A DNA stretch of 64,000 nt from the NCBI GenBank assembly GCA_026399515.1, contig JAPLQT010000134.1, positions 1-64,000 on the forward strand, given 5' to 3'. Within the stretch, counting starts at the first letter, position 1. Each line of letters opens with the position of its first letter. A program made the translations under genes and the position numbers. Source of the stretch: Pseudomonadota bacterium (GTDB taxonomy: Bacteria; Pseudomonadota; Gammaproteobacteria; Burkholderiales; Rhodocyclaceae). Below, piece after piece: positions 1-9,973 of this stretch. The notes below the pieces were generated by a model. The model worked only from the letters and a program-made list of their open reading frames with translations. It was not told the origin of the DNA and did not search any database.

Positions 1-540
1 CTGACCAGGGACTTCACGCCGGCGAAGCCGAATCAGGTATGGAGCGCCGACATGACCTATATCTGGACCGCCGAGGGTTGGCTGTATCTGGCCGTAGTCC
101 TCGATCTGTTCAACAGGGAAGTCGTCGGCTGGTCGATCAAGCCGAGGATGACGGCGGACATCGTCCTTGATGCGCTGACCATGGCGTGGTTCCGCAAGAA
201 GCCGGCGCCGGGCCTGATTCATCACTCCGACCGGGGAAGCCAGTATGCGAGCCACGCCTTTCAGGCGCGGCTGGAAGAATACGGAATGGTCTGTTCGATG
301 AGTCGCAAGGGCAATTGCTGGGATAACGCGCCGACGGAGAGCTTCTTCAACAGCCTGAAGAATGAGCGGGTGCATGGCACCCGCTACAGTACGCGGGCCG
401 CAGCCGAGGCCGATCTGTTCGACTACATCGAACCGTTCTACAACCGGCGGCGACAGCATTCCACGCTCGGCTACGCCTCGCCCATGAAATTCATGGAAGA
501 CTGGATCAGCACTCAGCATGAGCAACAATTGGCGGCATAA
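1..540 (+). CDS. IS3-family transposase OrfB, 3' part
   Basis: DDE (rve) integrase core of an IS3-type element, which cuts and joins DNA during transposition. The frame is open from base 1, so the 5' end lies outside the window. The DDE residues are visible: D in WSADMTYIW, D in HHSDRGSQY and E in NAPTESFFNSLK. The end FYNRRRQHSTLGYASPMKF is typical of the IS3/IS150 group. I could not define the right terminal repeat in the following 200 bases. Confidence 0.9.
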   Translation: MTRDFTPAKPNQVWSADMTYIWTAEGWLYLAVVLDLFNREVVGWSIKPRMTADIVLDALTMAWFRKKPAPGLIHHSDRGSQYASHAFQARLEEYGMVCSMSRKGNCWDNAPTESFFNSLKNERVHGTRYSTRAAAEADLFDYIEPFYNRRRQHSTLGYASPMKFMEDWISTQHEQQLAA

Positions 541-746
541 TGCCGATGGGTTGGAAGACGAAAAACAGAGGGAAGCTCAGTAAGCGCTCATGGATTTCCG
601 GTATGTTGGTCTTGGGTTTTGTGTTTGGCAAAGCTCGTGCAGCCTGATCCGCCCTGGGGCCGACAAGCCCGACCGGGAGCAAATGGCGCACGAGCCGAGC
701 CGCCTGTTTGAAGCCCGAACAGTTGACTGAACGCACTTCGCATTGA

Positions 747-1736
<990 letters not shown>

Positions 1737-1748
1737 CTTCCAAGACAG

Positions 1749-2180
1749 TTGCTCCTGGAAGACAACGTTGCTTCCCTGAAGAGCCTGACCGAGGTCAAGG
1801 ACGTGCAAGCCTTGCTGGCGCTTAACACGACACAAACCCAGCCAGGCCTTGAAAAGACCGTCGCCTATTCCCGCGAGGTTTATGAAATCTTCACCGAGAT
1901 CCAGGGCGAAGTCGCCAAGATCGTCGAAGCGCAGTTCACGGATGCCCAGAAGGCCGTCACTGGCGCCATCGAGGCCGCGTCCAAGAATGCCCCGAAGGGC
2001 ACTGAAGGCGTGTTTACTGCCGTCAAGTCGGCATTCGCCGCTTCGAACTCCGCGTACGACAACGTTACCAAATTGGCGCGTCAAGTGAGCGAAATCGCCG
2101 AATCCAACCTGTCGGCCGCCACCAACGCCACCGTCAAGGCCGTTGGCGCAAACGCCACCAAGGCCAAGAAAGCCGCGTAA
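1749..2180 (+). pseudogene. phaP: Phasin (PHA granule protein), 5'-truncated
   Basis: About 143 residues of the phasin_2 family, which coats polyhydroxyalkanoate granules. Recognisable stretches are LTEVKDVQALLALNTTQTQP, EKTVAYSREVYEIFTEIQ and AEIAESNLSAATNATVK, with a Lys/Ala-rich tail. Normal family members are about 180-190 residues and begin with a conserved N-terminal segment. That segment is missing and is replaced by the IS110 element ending just upstream. No start codon with a ribosome-binding site remains, so it is probably not expressed as a normal phasin. An intrinsic terminator follows. Confidence 0.8.
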
Positions 2181-2230
2181 TCTGATTTTCTGTACCGTCT
2201 CCTCCTCCAGTCGTCTATGACTGGATTCAA

Positions 2231-2257
2231 CCCCGGCCTTGAGCCGGGGTCTTTTTG
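2231..2257 (+). terminator. Rho-independent terminator after phasin remnant
   Basis: Perfect 7-bp GC stem CCCCGGC / GCCGGGG with a CTTGA loop, followed by TCTTTTTG. It lies 50 bp after the phasin stop codon. Confidence 0.85.
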
Positions 2258-2924
2258 GGGTTTGCGGTCAGGGCTGGCCTCCTATATTGAGATTGCTATA
2301 GCAATTAGTGATAAAACTCTAGCGAACCTCCTAAATCTGGCCCAAAGTTGCGGCCTATACACTCCAGAAAACCCTGTTTATGGCCAGCAAATAGTGAATT
2401 ATGACGGTTACACACAGGAAACTGGCGTCAAAAACGGGAAATCGTGGGTATTGCGGCGCACAGGTAGCGTCTTCCGGGGAGATCCATTGGCAGTCAGGGC
2501 CAATGGGGAGTCGACGGCGACGTGCGCTTCGTGAAATACTATGCAGGCAACGTCGCCGCTGTAGGGGCTGCGGGGCGCGCTTTCTACCTCATCGGCGACA
2601 GCAGCGCTACCCAACTCCTGCCGCGCTTCGCTTGCCAGACAACGATTGCTGCGCAATTCGTCCGCCGAAAGCCCTGCGGGCAGCACATCGTAAAACCGGC
2701 ATATTCATGCCTGAAATTCAAAACCCAAAATCACGTCCGGCTTGCGCTGCTCGCTACGCTGAAAATTCATCGCCGCCGGATTCCTACGAAAATACGGCAC
2801 CGTTAACAGGCTGTTAAGGTAAATGTCGGGCGGCAGGTTGTTGGCATTGTGCGATCCCCACGAACAAGCCAAAAAGAGCAAAATTGAAACGTCCCATACT
2901 TTGAATACGAGCCCAGAGGCAACC
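2258..2924. other. Intergenic stretch, no recognisable gene
   Basis: Several overlapping short open frames exist on both strands, but none has a convincing start, conserved motif or consistent codon use. No RNA gene or repeat family is recognised. It may be decayed DNA between the phasin gene and the small membrane protein gene. Confidence 0.5.
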
Positions 2925-3176
2925 ATGAAGAGCAACGCTGAACGCTATCTAAGGCTCACCGCGAGATGGCTCATTTTTCTCGGGCTACCGGTCATCTTTG
3001 TCGTATTTAGTCGCGAAATCGACACCTCGATCGGAATGCGGTGGGCAATCGTGCTGGGTTCCGTAGTGGGCGCAGTTGCCTACTTTCTCACCTACTCAAG
3101 AGCAGAACTGACGGGCCAATCTCCGTCTGCACACAAAGATGCTGCCGACAATAGATCGCAGCTCAGCAAAGATTGA
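2925..3176 (+). CDS. Small two-helix membrane protein
   Basis: An 83-residue protein starting MKSNAERYLRLTARW, chosen over an upstream in-frame start because a purine-rich site (AGAGGC) precedes this ATG. Two hydrophobic segments are visible, around residues 14-26 (WLIFLGLPVIFVVF) and 36-51 (WAIVLGSVVGAVAYFL). The tail is polar. No family is recognised. Confidence 0.5.
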   Translation: MKSNAERYLRLTARWLIFLGLPVIFVVFSREIDTSIGMRWAIVLGSVVGAVAYFLTYSRAELTGQSPSAHKDAADNRSQLSKD

Positions 3177-3271
3177 GATCGACGGCAGTCGAGGTCGTCG
3201 CGTAATAGCACGCTCCAGGAACGAAAAATGACCCGTTTGCCGCGCAGTAACATGACATACCCGGAAACCAT

Positions 3272-4336
3272 TCAGAGCAACGCCATCTGGGCCCGCCGCA
3301 TCTCCGGCGTCAGCCCGCCATCATAGACACCCAAGGTTGTCAGAATGCCCTTGTGACGGGCTTGCCGCGCCACATAGCGGGGATCCATCCCCTTATTGAG
3401 CGCGTGCGTGATACCCGAGTGCCTGAGCCAATGCGGGCTGGCCTCACCTAGTCGGGCCGCCTGCTCACCGGTGGCCACGCGTGAAGCATTCAAGAAGACC
3501 TGCTTCAGCACGGCATACAACGCCCGCTCAGTCATCTGCTTCGTGGTCGATGGCAATTCCTCCACCCGGATGATCCCGGTCGGCGAGCCATCCAGGTATC
3601 TGAGAGGCGTTTCGATCTTCTCGGTGATCTTGCGCTTCGAGATCGCCATGACCGCCGGATCGCCGTCACCCGTAAAAGGGTAGGCGACCTTGCCCAACGA
3701 TCGCCGATAGTCCGCCAGGGCGTCCATGGTTTGTGGAAACACGTCAATCACCGCGGCTTTCGTGGCCCGCTTGGACGGCCAGATGTACAGGCGCCAACCG
3801 CCTTCCTTGAATTCAAAATCGCCCATCTGCAGCCGCGAAATCTCCGAAATCCGTAACCAGGACAGGTAGGCCAACCGGAACAGCCACCGGCAACGCTGGT
3901 AGTGCTTCTCGTCCCGCGGGGATTCGCGCGGCATGCCTTCGATGGAAACCAGGACGAAATGGATGTCTTCTAAGGACAAGAGGTGCTCCAGATCCTCTTC
4001 GCCCTCGATCTCAACCCGTTCCCGGGGTTTTCTGGGCTCTCGGCGGGCGGCGACGACGCGGCCCATTGCGGCCACCGGATTGCTGTGGCGAAACACGCCG
4101 AGGCTGGCCAGCACGTTGCCGGGCGGATAGCCCACGTGGTTCAGCCAGGTCATGAACCGGCTGACTTCGCCTTTGTATGACCGTGCCGTGGTGAGCGGTG
4201 CCAGCGCCAGGTCGGCAAAATAGACCGACACCGCCCAGGCGTCGTCGTGAGCGGCCGGTAGAACGCTGCCCGGTGTCAGCGCCAAACGGGCAACGGGGGT
4301 TTGCGGCGACGTAGCGGTGTCCTGGGGCTGTTGCAT
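3272..4336 (-). CDS. Tyrosine recombinase / integrase
   Basis: A 354-residue site-specific recombinase. The N-terminal SAM-like DNA-binding part (TTARSYKGEVSRFMTWLNHV) precedes a catalytic domain with Arg in SWLRISEISRL, His-x-x-Arg in HWLRHSGITHAL, a second His in ARHKGILTTLGVY and the nucleophilic Tyr at the end of that motif. The start shares a base with the PIN toxin stop (TGATG), so translation is probably coupled and the gene is the third of an antitoxin-toxin-recombinase operon. It could be the integrase of the element or a resident XerC-like enzyme. No attachment site was identified. Confidence 0.88.
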   Translation of the reverse strand: MQQPQDTATSPQTPVARLALTPGSVLPAAHDDAWAVSVYFADLALAPLTTARSYKGEVSRFMTWLNHVGYPPGNVLASLGVFRHSNPVAAMGRVVAARREPRKPRERVEIEGEEDLEHLLSLEDIHFVLVSIEGMPRESPRDEKHYQRCRWLFRLAYLSWLRISEISRLQMGDFEFKEGGWRLYIWPSKRATKAAVIDVFPQTMDALADYRRSLGKVAYPFTGDGDPAVMAISKRKITEKIETPLRYLDGSPTGIIRVEELPSTTKQMTERALYAVLKQVFLNASRVATGEQAARLGEASPHWLRHSGITHALNKGMDPRYVARQARHKGILTTLGVYDGGLTPEMRRAQMALL

Positions 4337-4746
4337 CAAAGGGCTTCCGCGCAAAACGCCGCCGGCGTCAGGATTCGGGTATGTTCAAAATGGCCAAGCT
4401 TGAGGAGGCCGGCACGTTGATCGCCGGTCACCAGGTAGTCCGCCTCCCCGACCACCGACATGGCCAGCAGGAAGGCGTCAAACGGATCATCGGCCTCAAT
4501 GTCCGAGGGCAGGGATTCTAGAACTATGGCGCGTTGCAGGTTGTTCACCATCGTCCCCACCCGATGCGGCTGCAGTACCGCCTTGAATTTCGGATAGCGG
4601 CTGGCCCGCCGCAGTTCGTCGAGCTGCTTCACGGAGGTCACGATCTCAAAGCGTGCCGCGCGCCAGGCGCGATAGATGAGCTCGGGTGGCCCGTGGGGCG
4701 AGAGGAGGGCACTGAGCAGGACGTTGGTGTCCAGGACCACACGCAT
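4336..4746 (-). CDS. PIN-domain toxin (VapC-like)
   Basis: A 136-residue PIN (PilT N-terminus) ribonuclease. The first acidic residue is in VVLDTNVLLSALLSP, with further conserved acids in DIEADDPFDAFLLAMSVVGEADYLVTGD. PIN toxins cleave RNA and are held inactive by the cognate antitoxin. Its start codon overlaps the stop of the upstream antitoxin gene (TAATG), and its stop overlaps the integrase start. Confidence 0.85.
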   Translation of the reverse strand: MRVVLDTNVLLSALLSPHGPPELIYRAWRAARFEIVTSVKQLDELRRASRYPKFKAVLQPHRVGTMVNNLQRAIVLESLPSDIEADDPFDAFLLAMSVVGEADYLVTGDQRAGLLKLGHFEHTRILTPAAFCAEAL

Positions 4747-4985
4747 TACGCGTTACGCGCCCACTGGACCGCCTCGGCGACGACGGCGGCGAGATCCAGC
4801 TCGGCTACGTTGGCGTTGGCAGCCTTGGCATCCTCAGCGGTCAGCTCCAGGATATGCGACCGAACCGCCTCCTCGATGAAGCGCGACAGTTCGCCTTTGC
4901 GGCCGCCGCCCTGGCCGGCGAGGTACAGACGAACGGACTGGTCGGTGTCTGCGGAGACCGCGACGTTCCACCGGACTGAATTCAT
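4746..4985 (-). CDS. Antitoxin of the PIN pair, ribbon-helix-helix type
   Basis: A 79-residue protein. The N-terminal strand-helix pattern WNVAVSADTDQSVRLYL then RFIEEAVRSHILEL resembles ribbon-helix-helix DNA-binding antitoxins. It is first in a tightly overlapping operon with the PIN toxin. A phased GTGT repeat array directly upstream fits autoregulation by such a protein. Confidence 0.75.
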   Translation of the reverse strand: MNSVRWNVAVSADTDQSVRLYLAGQGGGRKGELSRFIEEAVRSHILELTAEDAKAANANVAELDLAAVVAEAVQWARNA

Positions 4986-4996
4986 AGACGTTCTCC

Positions 4997-5033
4997 GTGT
5001 TTTAGTGTATTCGTGTAACGGTGTTTATACACC
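4997..5033. promoter_or_regulatory. Phased GTGT operator array upstream of antitoxin gene
   Basis: GTGT occurs at 4997, 5005, 5013 and 5021, exactly every 8 bp, and the complementary ACAC lies at 5029 in the same phase. The last unit forms the palindrome GGTGTTTATACACC (5020-5033). Ribbon-helix-helix repressors commonly bind such tandem half-sites cooperatively. Confidence 0.7.
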
Positions 5034-5262
5034 TAGCAGGGTCGCCTTGCAAGGGAATCGTCGGCACCGATGCGCCTGTGGACCATCAGCAAGCCCTGCC
5101 AAACAACGTATTCCGGGACGGCTGGGTGACCATTATTTCCATACCGGGATTCTACGCTATATATTCCGTGATTGCATTATATCGGATAAACAACTAAAAC
5201 AACATCGCGTAAATACGTAATATGTGTTATGCTACTACTAAATAGTATCGCTGGGAGCACTC

Positions 5263-6321
5263 ATGACCACGGACATTCAACCACTCGTCTCTAAGGCGCT
5301 GGCAGATCTTGGCCTAGGCGCATCACGCCGTGAGCGAGTATTTGCGGTCGCAAAGATATGGCATCGCCACAATGGAACGCTGCCAACCATCGATCTCGCC
5401 AGGAATCTCTCCGGCGGGCGTGGCAGCCTCACTGACGTGTCTCGTGACCTCAAAGACTTTGCAGCCACGATTGCAGTAAAGACGGAGCGTCTGATCAACA
5501 CGCCCGACATGCCAGAGGATCTCGGGATTCAAATCAACGACCTTGTGAATCAATTGTGGTTGGCCGCCACCACCAAGGCCGCCGGCGAATTCAACATCGA
5601 GCGCGCTGAACTTCAGGCCCACAATGACGAGCTGGCCAGTAAGAACAAGAACCTGGAAGCCGAACGCCTTCAGGCGCTCACGGATCGATCGGCTTCCCTG
5701 GAACAACTGGCAGCCGAGCAAAGGAATGTCGCCAGCCTGAAAGAGACCGCTAGAACGTTGGAAAACACTGTTTCGGACCTCAAAGCGACTGTCGGCCAGC
5801 TTCAGTCACGCATCGGTGAAATGGAAACCGACAAGCTCCGGACGGCCAGAGAGCACGATGCCGCTGTCACGGGTCTCAAGTCTCAGGTCCTCGACCGCGA
5901 CAACCGCATTTTGGACCTCCAGAATGCGGCCGCAACCATCAAGGCGGGATACGAGGAAAAGGTTGCTGCTGCTATGACTCTGGAATCAGAACACCGAATT
6001 CGTGCCAACCAGGCGGAGCAGGGCAGGCAAACTTCCCAGGTAGCCTTGGAAGTGGCCAGCAATGAATTGGCGACAATCAAAGGACAGCAACAGGCCATGA
6101 ACTCCCGCATTCAGGATCTCGAGCAAGGACGGGATGCCGCCGTCGGCCAGGTTGCTGTTCTCAATGCCAATCTGGAAACCGAAAGGGCACGGCGGCAGAA
6201 GCTTGCTGAAGAAAATGAGGCATTGAAATCCGATAGGGTAAAGAAAGAGGGAACTATTCAGACTCTGCAATCAAGGGTCTCCGACCTCGAAGCAAAGCTT
6301 TACCAGGGTAAGCGATCATAG
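5263..6321 (+). CDS. KfrA-like DNA-binding coiled-coil protein
   Basis: A 352-residue protein. The N-terminal ~110 residues match the KfrA_N pattern (RRERVFAVAKIWHRHNGTLP, then GRGSLTDVSRDLKDFAA), a helix-turn-helix region. The remainder, about residues 110-345, is a long heptad-rich coiled coil. KfrA proteins are plasmid-borne autoregulated DNA-binding proteins that support stable inheritance. A GGGAG site lies 6 bp before the ATG. The AT-rich 200 bp upstream, with the short repeats TAAATACGTAAT and ACTAAATAGTAT, is a plausible self-operator. This gene supports a plasmid or integrative-element origin. Confidence 0.78.
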   Translation: MTTDIQPLVSKALADLGLGASRRERVFAVAKIWHRHNGTLPTIDLARNLSGGRGSLTDVSRDLKDFAATIAVKTERLINTPDMPEDLGIQINDLVNQLWLAATTKAAGEFNIERAELQAHNDELASKNKNLEAERLQALTDRSASLEQLAAEQRNVASLKETARTLENTVSDLKATVGQLQSRIGEMETDKLRTAREHDAAVTGLKSQVLDRDNRILDLQNAAATIKAGYEEKVAAAMTLESEHRIRANQAEQGRQTSQVALEVASNELATIKGQQQAMNSRIQDLEQGRDAAVGQVAVLNANLETERARRQKLAEENEALKSDRVKKEGTIQTLQSRVSDLEAKLYQGKRS

Positions 6322-6389
6322 TGAACTTAGCCTGCCGAAATATTCGCTATATAAGTAGCCAACATGTGTTGGTGCCTACGGAGTAATTG

Positions 6390-7169
6390 ATGGCATCTCT
6401 TTTCGATTGGATAACTAATTCGTCCCCTGATTGGGCAAACCATACAATTCTGAACTGGGAAGATATCTACCAGCGGTGTGATGACGCTGACATGCTCCAA
6501 TTCATCACTTGCGAAGTCATTGAGAATAACACGAGCATCGACATGCACGAGGTCGTTGGACAGCGCGATCATTATGCCGGCCAGACATGGCTACAGGCAG
6601 CTCTGACTCCTCAGTACAAGGAAGGCAAAATGAATGATGCGTTCAGATTGTACGAGGAGAATCCAAATTACTACTTCTCGGGCGCCTTGAACAATGGCAT
6701 CAGTTTGAGTTCATTGAATGACGGACCCTGGTTCTCCGATGGCGGAGGAAATCACCGGACCATCGTCGCAAAATTTTGCTGCGGAAGGATTCTTCAACAA
6801 ACCGGGGTTTCCCCTCTGGTGATCAACGTTGCCAAACATCATTACACGGTCGACATTGAGGCTTGGGAGTATTTTGCACGAATGCGATCCATGGCTGAAA
6901 AGGGCGTTCATGATTGCATAACTCGTGTGACAGATTCTGAGTCCAGGACCAGTAATCGCGTCACGAGCGAGTACCAGCAGAGTTTCGACATCGGCGATTA
7001 TCGATTCAATAGTCGAGGACGCCACGGGGTTCTTGATTCACGTGAGTTTTGCATCTATGCGCGCCATGTACTCAAGACAAATGGGGAGCTATCGAAATAC
7101 GAGAAGGCTTTGCATCACTGGAACATGTTGTTTGGTGATATGCACAAACTAATTTATATGCGGGCCTGA
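6390..7169 (+). CDS. Hypothetical protein with GGGNHR motif
   Basis: A 259-residue soluble protein of unknown family. The ATG at 6390 follows CGGAG; a TTG one codon earlier is possible. The segment FSDGGGNHRTIVAKF (about residues 112-126) resembles the glycine-His-Arg loop of ParB/sulfiredoxin-like proteins, but the rest is not recognisable. It lies between KfrA and another unknown gene, all three on one strand. Confidence 0.6.
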   Translation: MASLFDWITNSSPDWANHTILNWEDIYQRCDDADMLQFITCEVIENNTSIDMHEVVGQRDHYAGQTWLQAALTPQYKEGKMNDAFRLYEENPNYYFSGALNNGISLSSLNDGPWFSDGGGNHRTIVAKFCCGRILQQTGVSPLVINVAKHHYTVDIEAWEYFARMRSMAEKGVHDCITRVTDSESRTSNRVTSEYQQSFDIGDYRFNSRGRHGVLDSREFCIYARHVLKTNGELSKYEKALHHWNMLFGDMHKLIYMRA

Positions 7170-7184
7170 AATCGCAAAGGTATC

Positions 7185-8195
7185 ATGTTGGCATATTCAC
7201 TTGGGTATCCCACAATGGACAGACCGACCATCCACACTCCGCAGGACTTGCGCAACTACCCTAATTTCGTGGGATCGATCGATCCCAAGATTCAACCTCT
7301 GAGCCATATCATCACCGGCTATTATCTTAATGAAGAGTATCCGTGCGGACTGAAAGGCTGCCACCAACCACACAAAGAAGGTTACCTGGTTGCGCTTGAG
7401 GATGGCAATGTTAGCAATGTCGGCTGGAAATGCGGCGAGGCCTTTGGTGAAAAGTTCGCGATCGAAAAGACTAGATATACCGATCTAATTCTGCGCCCCA
7501 AAGCTATCCAGACAATTCAAGAAGCGATCGTGAAAATTCATGGCCTGCGTCAAGATCTGGACAATCTGGCCACCGAAGCAGACCGCCTTAGCCAATGCAA
7601 GTTGGGAATGCGCAATTACTTTCCAAAACTCTATAAGGAACTGGATCGCAGGGCACATAGTGGAACTGACCGCGTCGTTGAGCAGATCGAGCGGACCAGC
7701 AAGGAAATTGAGGACCTTCAGGCACTGAGTCCAGGCGCAAGTCGGGAAAGCTTTCGGTACAGGGATGAACCTCGCGGTGTTCTACAAGGGATTCGAGTGC
7801 TTGCCGGCAATTTCCGCGACGACGTGATCATACGACTCACCGGAAGGGCCACCGAACTTCAGCATATCAATGTCACTTCACTGCCCACCGACAAGCTGTT
7901 GGATTGGGAACGTTGGGCACAGAACTTCGACGATACAGTGACGCAAGCACGGGCGACGATTTCGGCTGGCAATGCCTTGTTCTCGCTAGAGAGTTTTCGT
8001 CTCATGACCTATATCGCGACCGTTGATACTGAGCGGGCGAAGCTGAAGACATTGACCGTGGCAACTTTGCTACGATCCGGGTCCGGTGATGCTCAGGTTG
8101 TGTCAGTACATCCTGCGAAGCAATCCAAGAGAGATCGCGATAGCCAAAAGCGTCTCGAGGCGACCCTTCAAAAAGCCAGGAACAAGGGCCGGTAA
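7185..8195 (+). CDS. Hypothetical protein with Cys/His cluster and coiled coil
   Basis: A 336-residue protein. Residues about 55-90 hold YPCGLKGCHQPHKEGYLVALE followed by GWKCGE, a probable zinc site. A helical, charge-rich middle (about 110-190) and a basic C-terminus (KQSKRDRDSQKRLEA) follow. It starts 15 bp after the previous gene with AAAGG before the ATG, so both are probably cotranscribed. No function can be assigned. Confidence 0.62.
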   Translation: MLAYSLGYPTMDRPTIHTPQDLRNYPNFVGSIDPKIQPLSHIITGYYLNEEYPCGLKGCHQPHKEGYLVALEDGNVSNVGWKCGEAFGEKFAIEKTRYTDLILRPKAIQTIQEAIVKIHGLRQDLDNLATEADRLSQCKLGMRNYFPKLYKELDRRAHSGTDRVVEQIERTSKEIEDLQALSPGASRESFRYRDEPRGVLQGIRVLAGNFRDDVIIRLTGRATELQHINVTSLPTDKLLDWERWAQNFDDTVTQARATISAGNALFSLESFRLMTYIATVDTERAKLKTLTVATLLRSGSGDAQVVSVHPAKQSKRDRDSQKRLEATLQKARNKGR

Positions 8196-8205
8196 TCCAT
8201 TTTCT

Positions 8206-8697
8206 ATGAAATCAATCCTTGCCCTGCTGCTCGCCACCATATCGGCCACCTCCTTTGCCGCCGATCTCCCCGATCGCACTTTTACCCCGGGCGCCCTCAA
8301 CCCAGATGTTCGCCAAGACAATATCCAGAGCACCGTTTGCATCTAGGGTTTCACCAAGACAATACGGCCGCCGGCGTCTTTTACGAACAAGCTGAAGAAG
8401 CGGCAGCTGATCGCTTACGGATACAGCGACCGCAATCCGAGACACTACGAAGAGGACCACCTGGTCCCACTGAGTGTTGGCGGACATCCGACGGATCCCC
8501 ACAATCTCTGGCCGCAGCCGCGGAACTCAGAATGGAATGCGGCAAAGAAGGATCAGCTTGAATTCGCGATGTACAAGGCGGTCTGCCGGGGTGATGTTAC
8601 CCTCGATGAGGCCCACCACGCCTTCGCAACAGACTGGATCGCGGCCTACAAGCATTACGGAAGCCTGCTCGGAAAGTACCGCGGACGTGGCGAGTGA
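8206..8697 (+). pseudogene. Secreted HNH-like protein with in-frame amber codon
   Basis: Reading from the ATG at 8206 gives a signal peptide (MKSILALLLATISATSFA) and then mature protein to STVCI, where TAG occurs at 8344-8346. The same frame continues without another stop to 8697: GFTKTIRPPASFTNKLK, then EEDHLVPLSVGGHPTDPHNL and WPQPRNSEWNAAKKDQLE. The DH...P...HNLWPQ arrangement is that of a small HNH-type secreted protein. The most likely ancestral codon is CAG (Gln). It is inactive unless the amber codon is suppressed. Confidence 0.72.
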
Positions 8698-9046
8698 CGA
8701 ATTGCCCACATCCCACTCTTAAACCCTTTGCATCGTCGATGCCGAGGGCCTCGTCGTCTGCGGTCACGAGTGGCCCGACGTGACTTCAAGGTCTCAAATC
8801 GTGCCTGAACTGGTCTTTTCCCCTGACCACGTATGAAATAGACTCATTAATTCAATGCTGATTCTGTTAGAGGGCGCGCCCTTATGTTGGTCTCCGCTCA
8901 CAAAACGGACCACCGCTTTACTGCTTTCTCCGTTCCACTAGATCCCGAACCCCATCACCGAACTCCTCAGCCCGAACTGGATGGGTCCGCCAGCCGAATG
9001 GTCCGCTGACTGGCAGACTCATCCAGTTCGGGGTAAAATCGTGCGT
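8698..9046. other. Non-coding boundary before the ssp block
   Basis: No gene seen. It holds the 12-bp palindrome AGGGCGCGCCCT (8871-8882) and, near its end, the long inverted repeat described separately. Base composition rises sharply to high GC soon after, so this is the left edge of the transferred defence block. No cysteine desulfurase gene (sspA) is present here. Confidence 0.6.
8971..9032. promoter_or_regulatory. 13-bp inverted repeat upstream of sspB
   Basis: CCCGAACTGGATG (8971-8983) and CATCCAGTTCGGG (9020-9032) are perfect inverted copies 36 bp apart, ending 14 bp before the likely sspB start. This could be an operator for two dimers, a looped leader hairpin, or the scar of an element end. 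Confidence 0.55.
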
Positions 9047-9973
9047 ATGCGATCTAAACAAAAAAATAGCGGGCCGGAAGGGCACTTCTCTGGGCACGAG
9101 ACCTTCCCGCTCCGTCAAATGTGGCTCAAGAAGGCCTTCGACAGGGCCGACGCGGAGGGCCGGGTAAGCCGCGACATATTTTCCGACGACTCGGCCATCG
9201 CCAAGTTCGGAGTCGGGCGCAACATGGTTGGATCCATCCGCCATTGGGCCCTGGCCTGCGACGTCATCCGCGAAACCGATCCCAAAGGCCCCTTCACGCT
9301 CACCGAGACCGCTCGCGCGATATTCTCCGACGGCGGCCTAGACCCCTTCTCTGAAAATCCCGCCACCGCCTGGTACGCTCATTGGTGCCTCGCCGGCCGC
9401 GGCACGCGCGCGACGACGTGGTTCTGGCTCTTCAACGCGCTCTCCGCGCAGACCTTCACCCGCGAGGAGGCTCTCGGCCCGCTGTCCGAATACGCCGAGA
9501 TCGCGGCGCCGGGCAAGAAACTCTCGCGATCCACACTCGCCCGCGATTTGGACACCTGCCTGCGCGGATACGCCCCCCGGGCCGGCGCCGCCACAGCCGA
9601 GGAGGCCGCCGAGCCCATGCTCGGGGAACTCGGTCTCCTGCAAGAGGAGCGCAAGGGCGTGTTCTCCTTCCGGCGCGGCCCGAAAGCCACGCTCCCCGAC
9701 GCGCTGTTCGCCTGGGCCCTTCTGGACTTCTGGGACCGCACGGCGCCGGGCGAGACCTCCATGACGTTCGAGACCGTCGCCTACGCTCCCGGGGCTCCCG
9801 GCCGCGTATTCAAACTGGACGAGGACTCCGTTGCCGAGCGACTCTTCGCGCTTGGTGAGATAACAGGCGACCGGCTGCGCTGGACCGACACCGCCGGCCT
9901 GCGCCAGATACACCGCACCGACTTCGACCCTGCGCGCCTCAAGGTCCGCCTGCTAGGGGATGCCTATGTCTGA
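9047..9973 (+). CDS. sspB: SspB-like DUF4007 protein (phosphorothioation nickase)
   Basis: A 308-residue protein with the DUF4007 signature HFSGHETFPLRQMWLKKAF near the N-terminus, followed by winged-helix-like segments (AKFGVGRNMVGSIRHWALA). From published work as I recall it, SspB of the Ssp system carries DUF4007 and nicks DNA so that sulfur can be placed in one strand. I chose the ATG at 9047 because the in-frame ATG at 8981 lies inside the inverted repeat and the sequence between is unlike the family. The gene overlaps sspC and heads the rightward operon. GC content is much higher than in the left flank. Confidence 0.8.
   Translation: MRSKQKNSGPEGHFSGHETFPLRQMWLKKAFDRADAEGRVSRDIFSDDSAIAKFGVGRNMVGSIRHWALACDVIRETDPKGPFTLTETARAIFSDGGLDPFSENPATAWYAHWCLAGRGTRATTWFWLFNALSAQTFTREEALGPLSEYAEIAAPGKKLSRSTLARDLDTCLRGYAPRAGAATAEEAAEPMLGELGLLQEERKGVFSFRRGPKATLPDALFAWALLDFWDRTAPGETSMTFETVAYAPGAPGRVFKLDEDSVAERLFALGEITGDRLRWTDTAGLRQIHRTDFDPARLKVRLLGDAYV

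Noticed and set aside
8698-9046. Search for sspA (cysteine desulfurase) beside sspB
   Set aside because: No PLP-dependent desulfurase motif on either strand here or elsewhere in the window.
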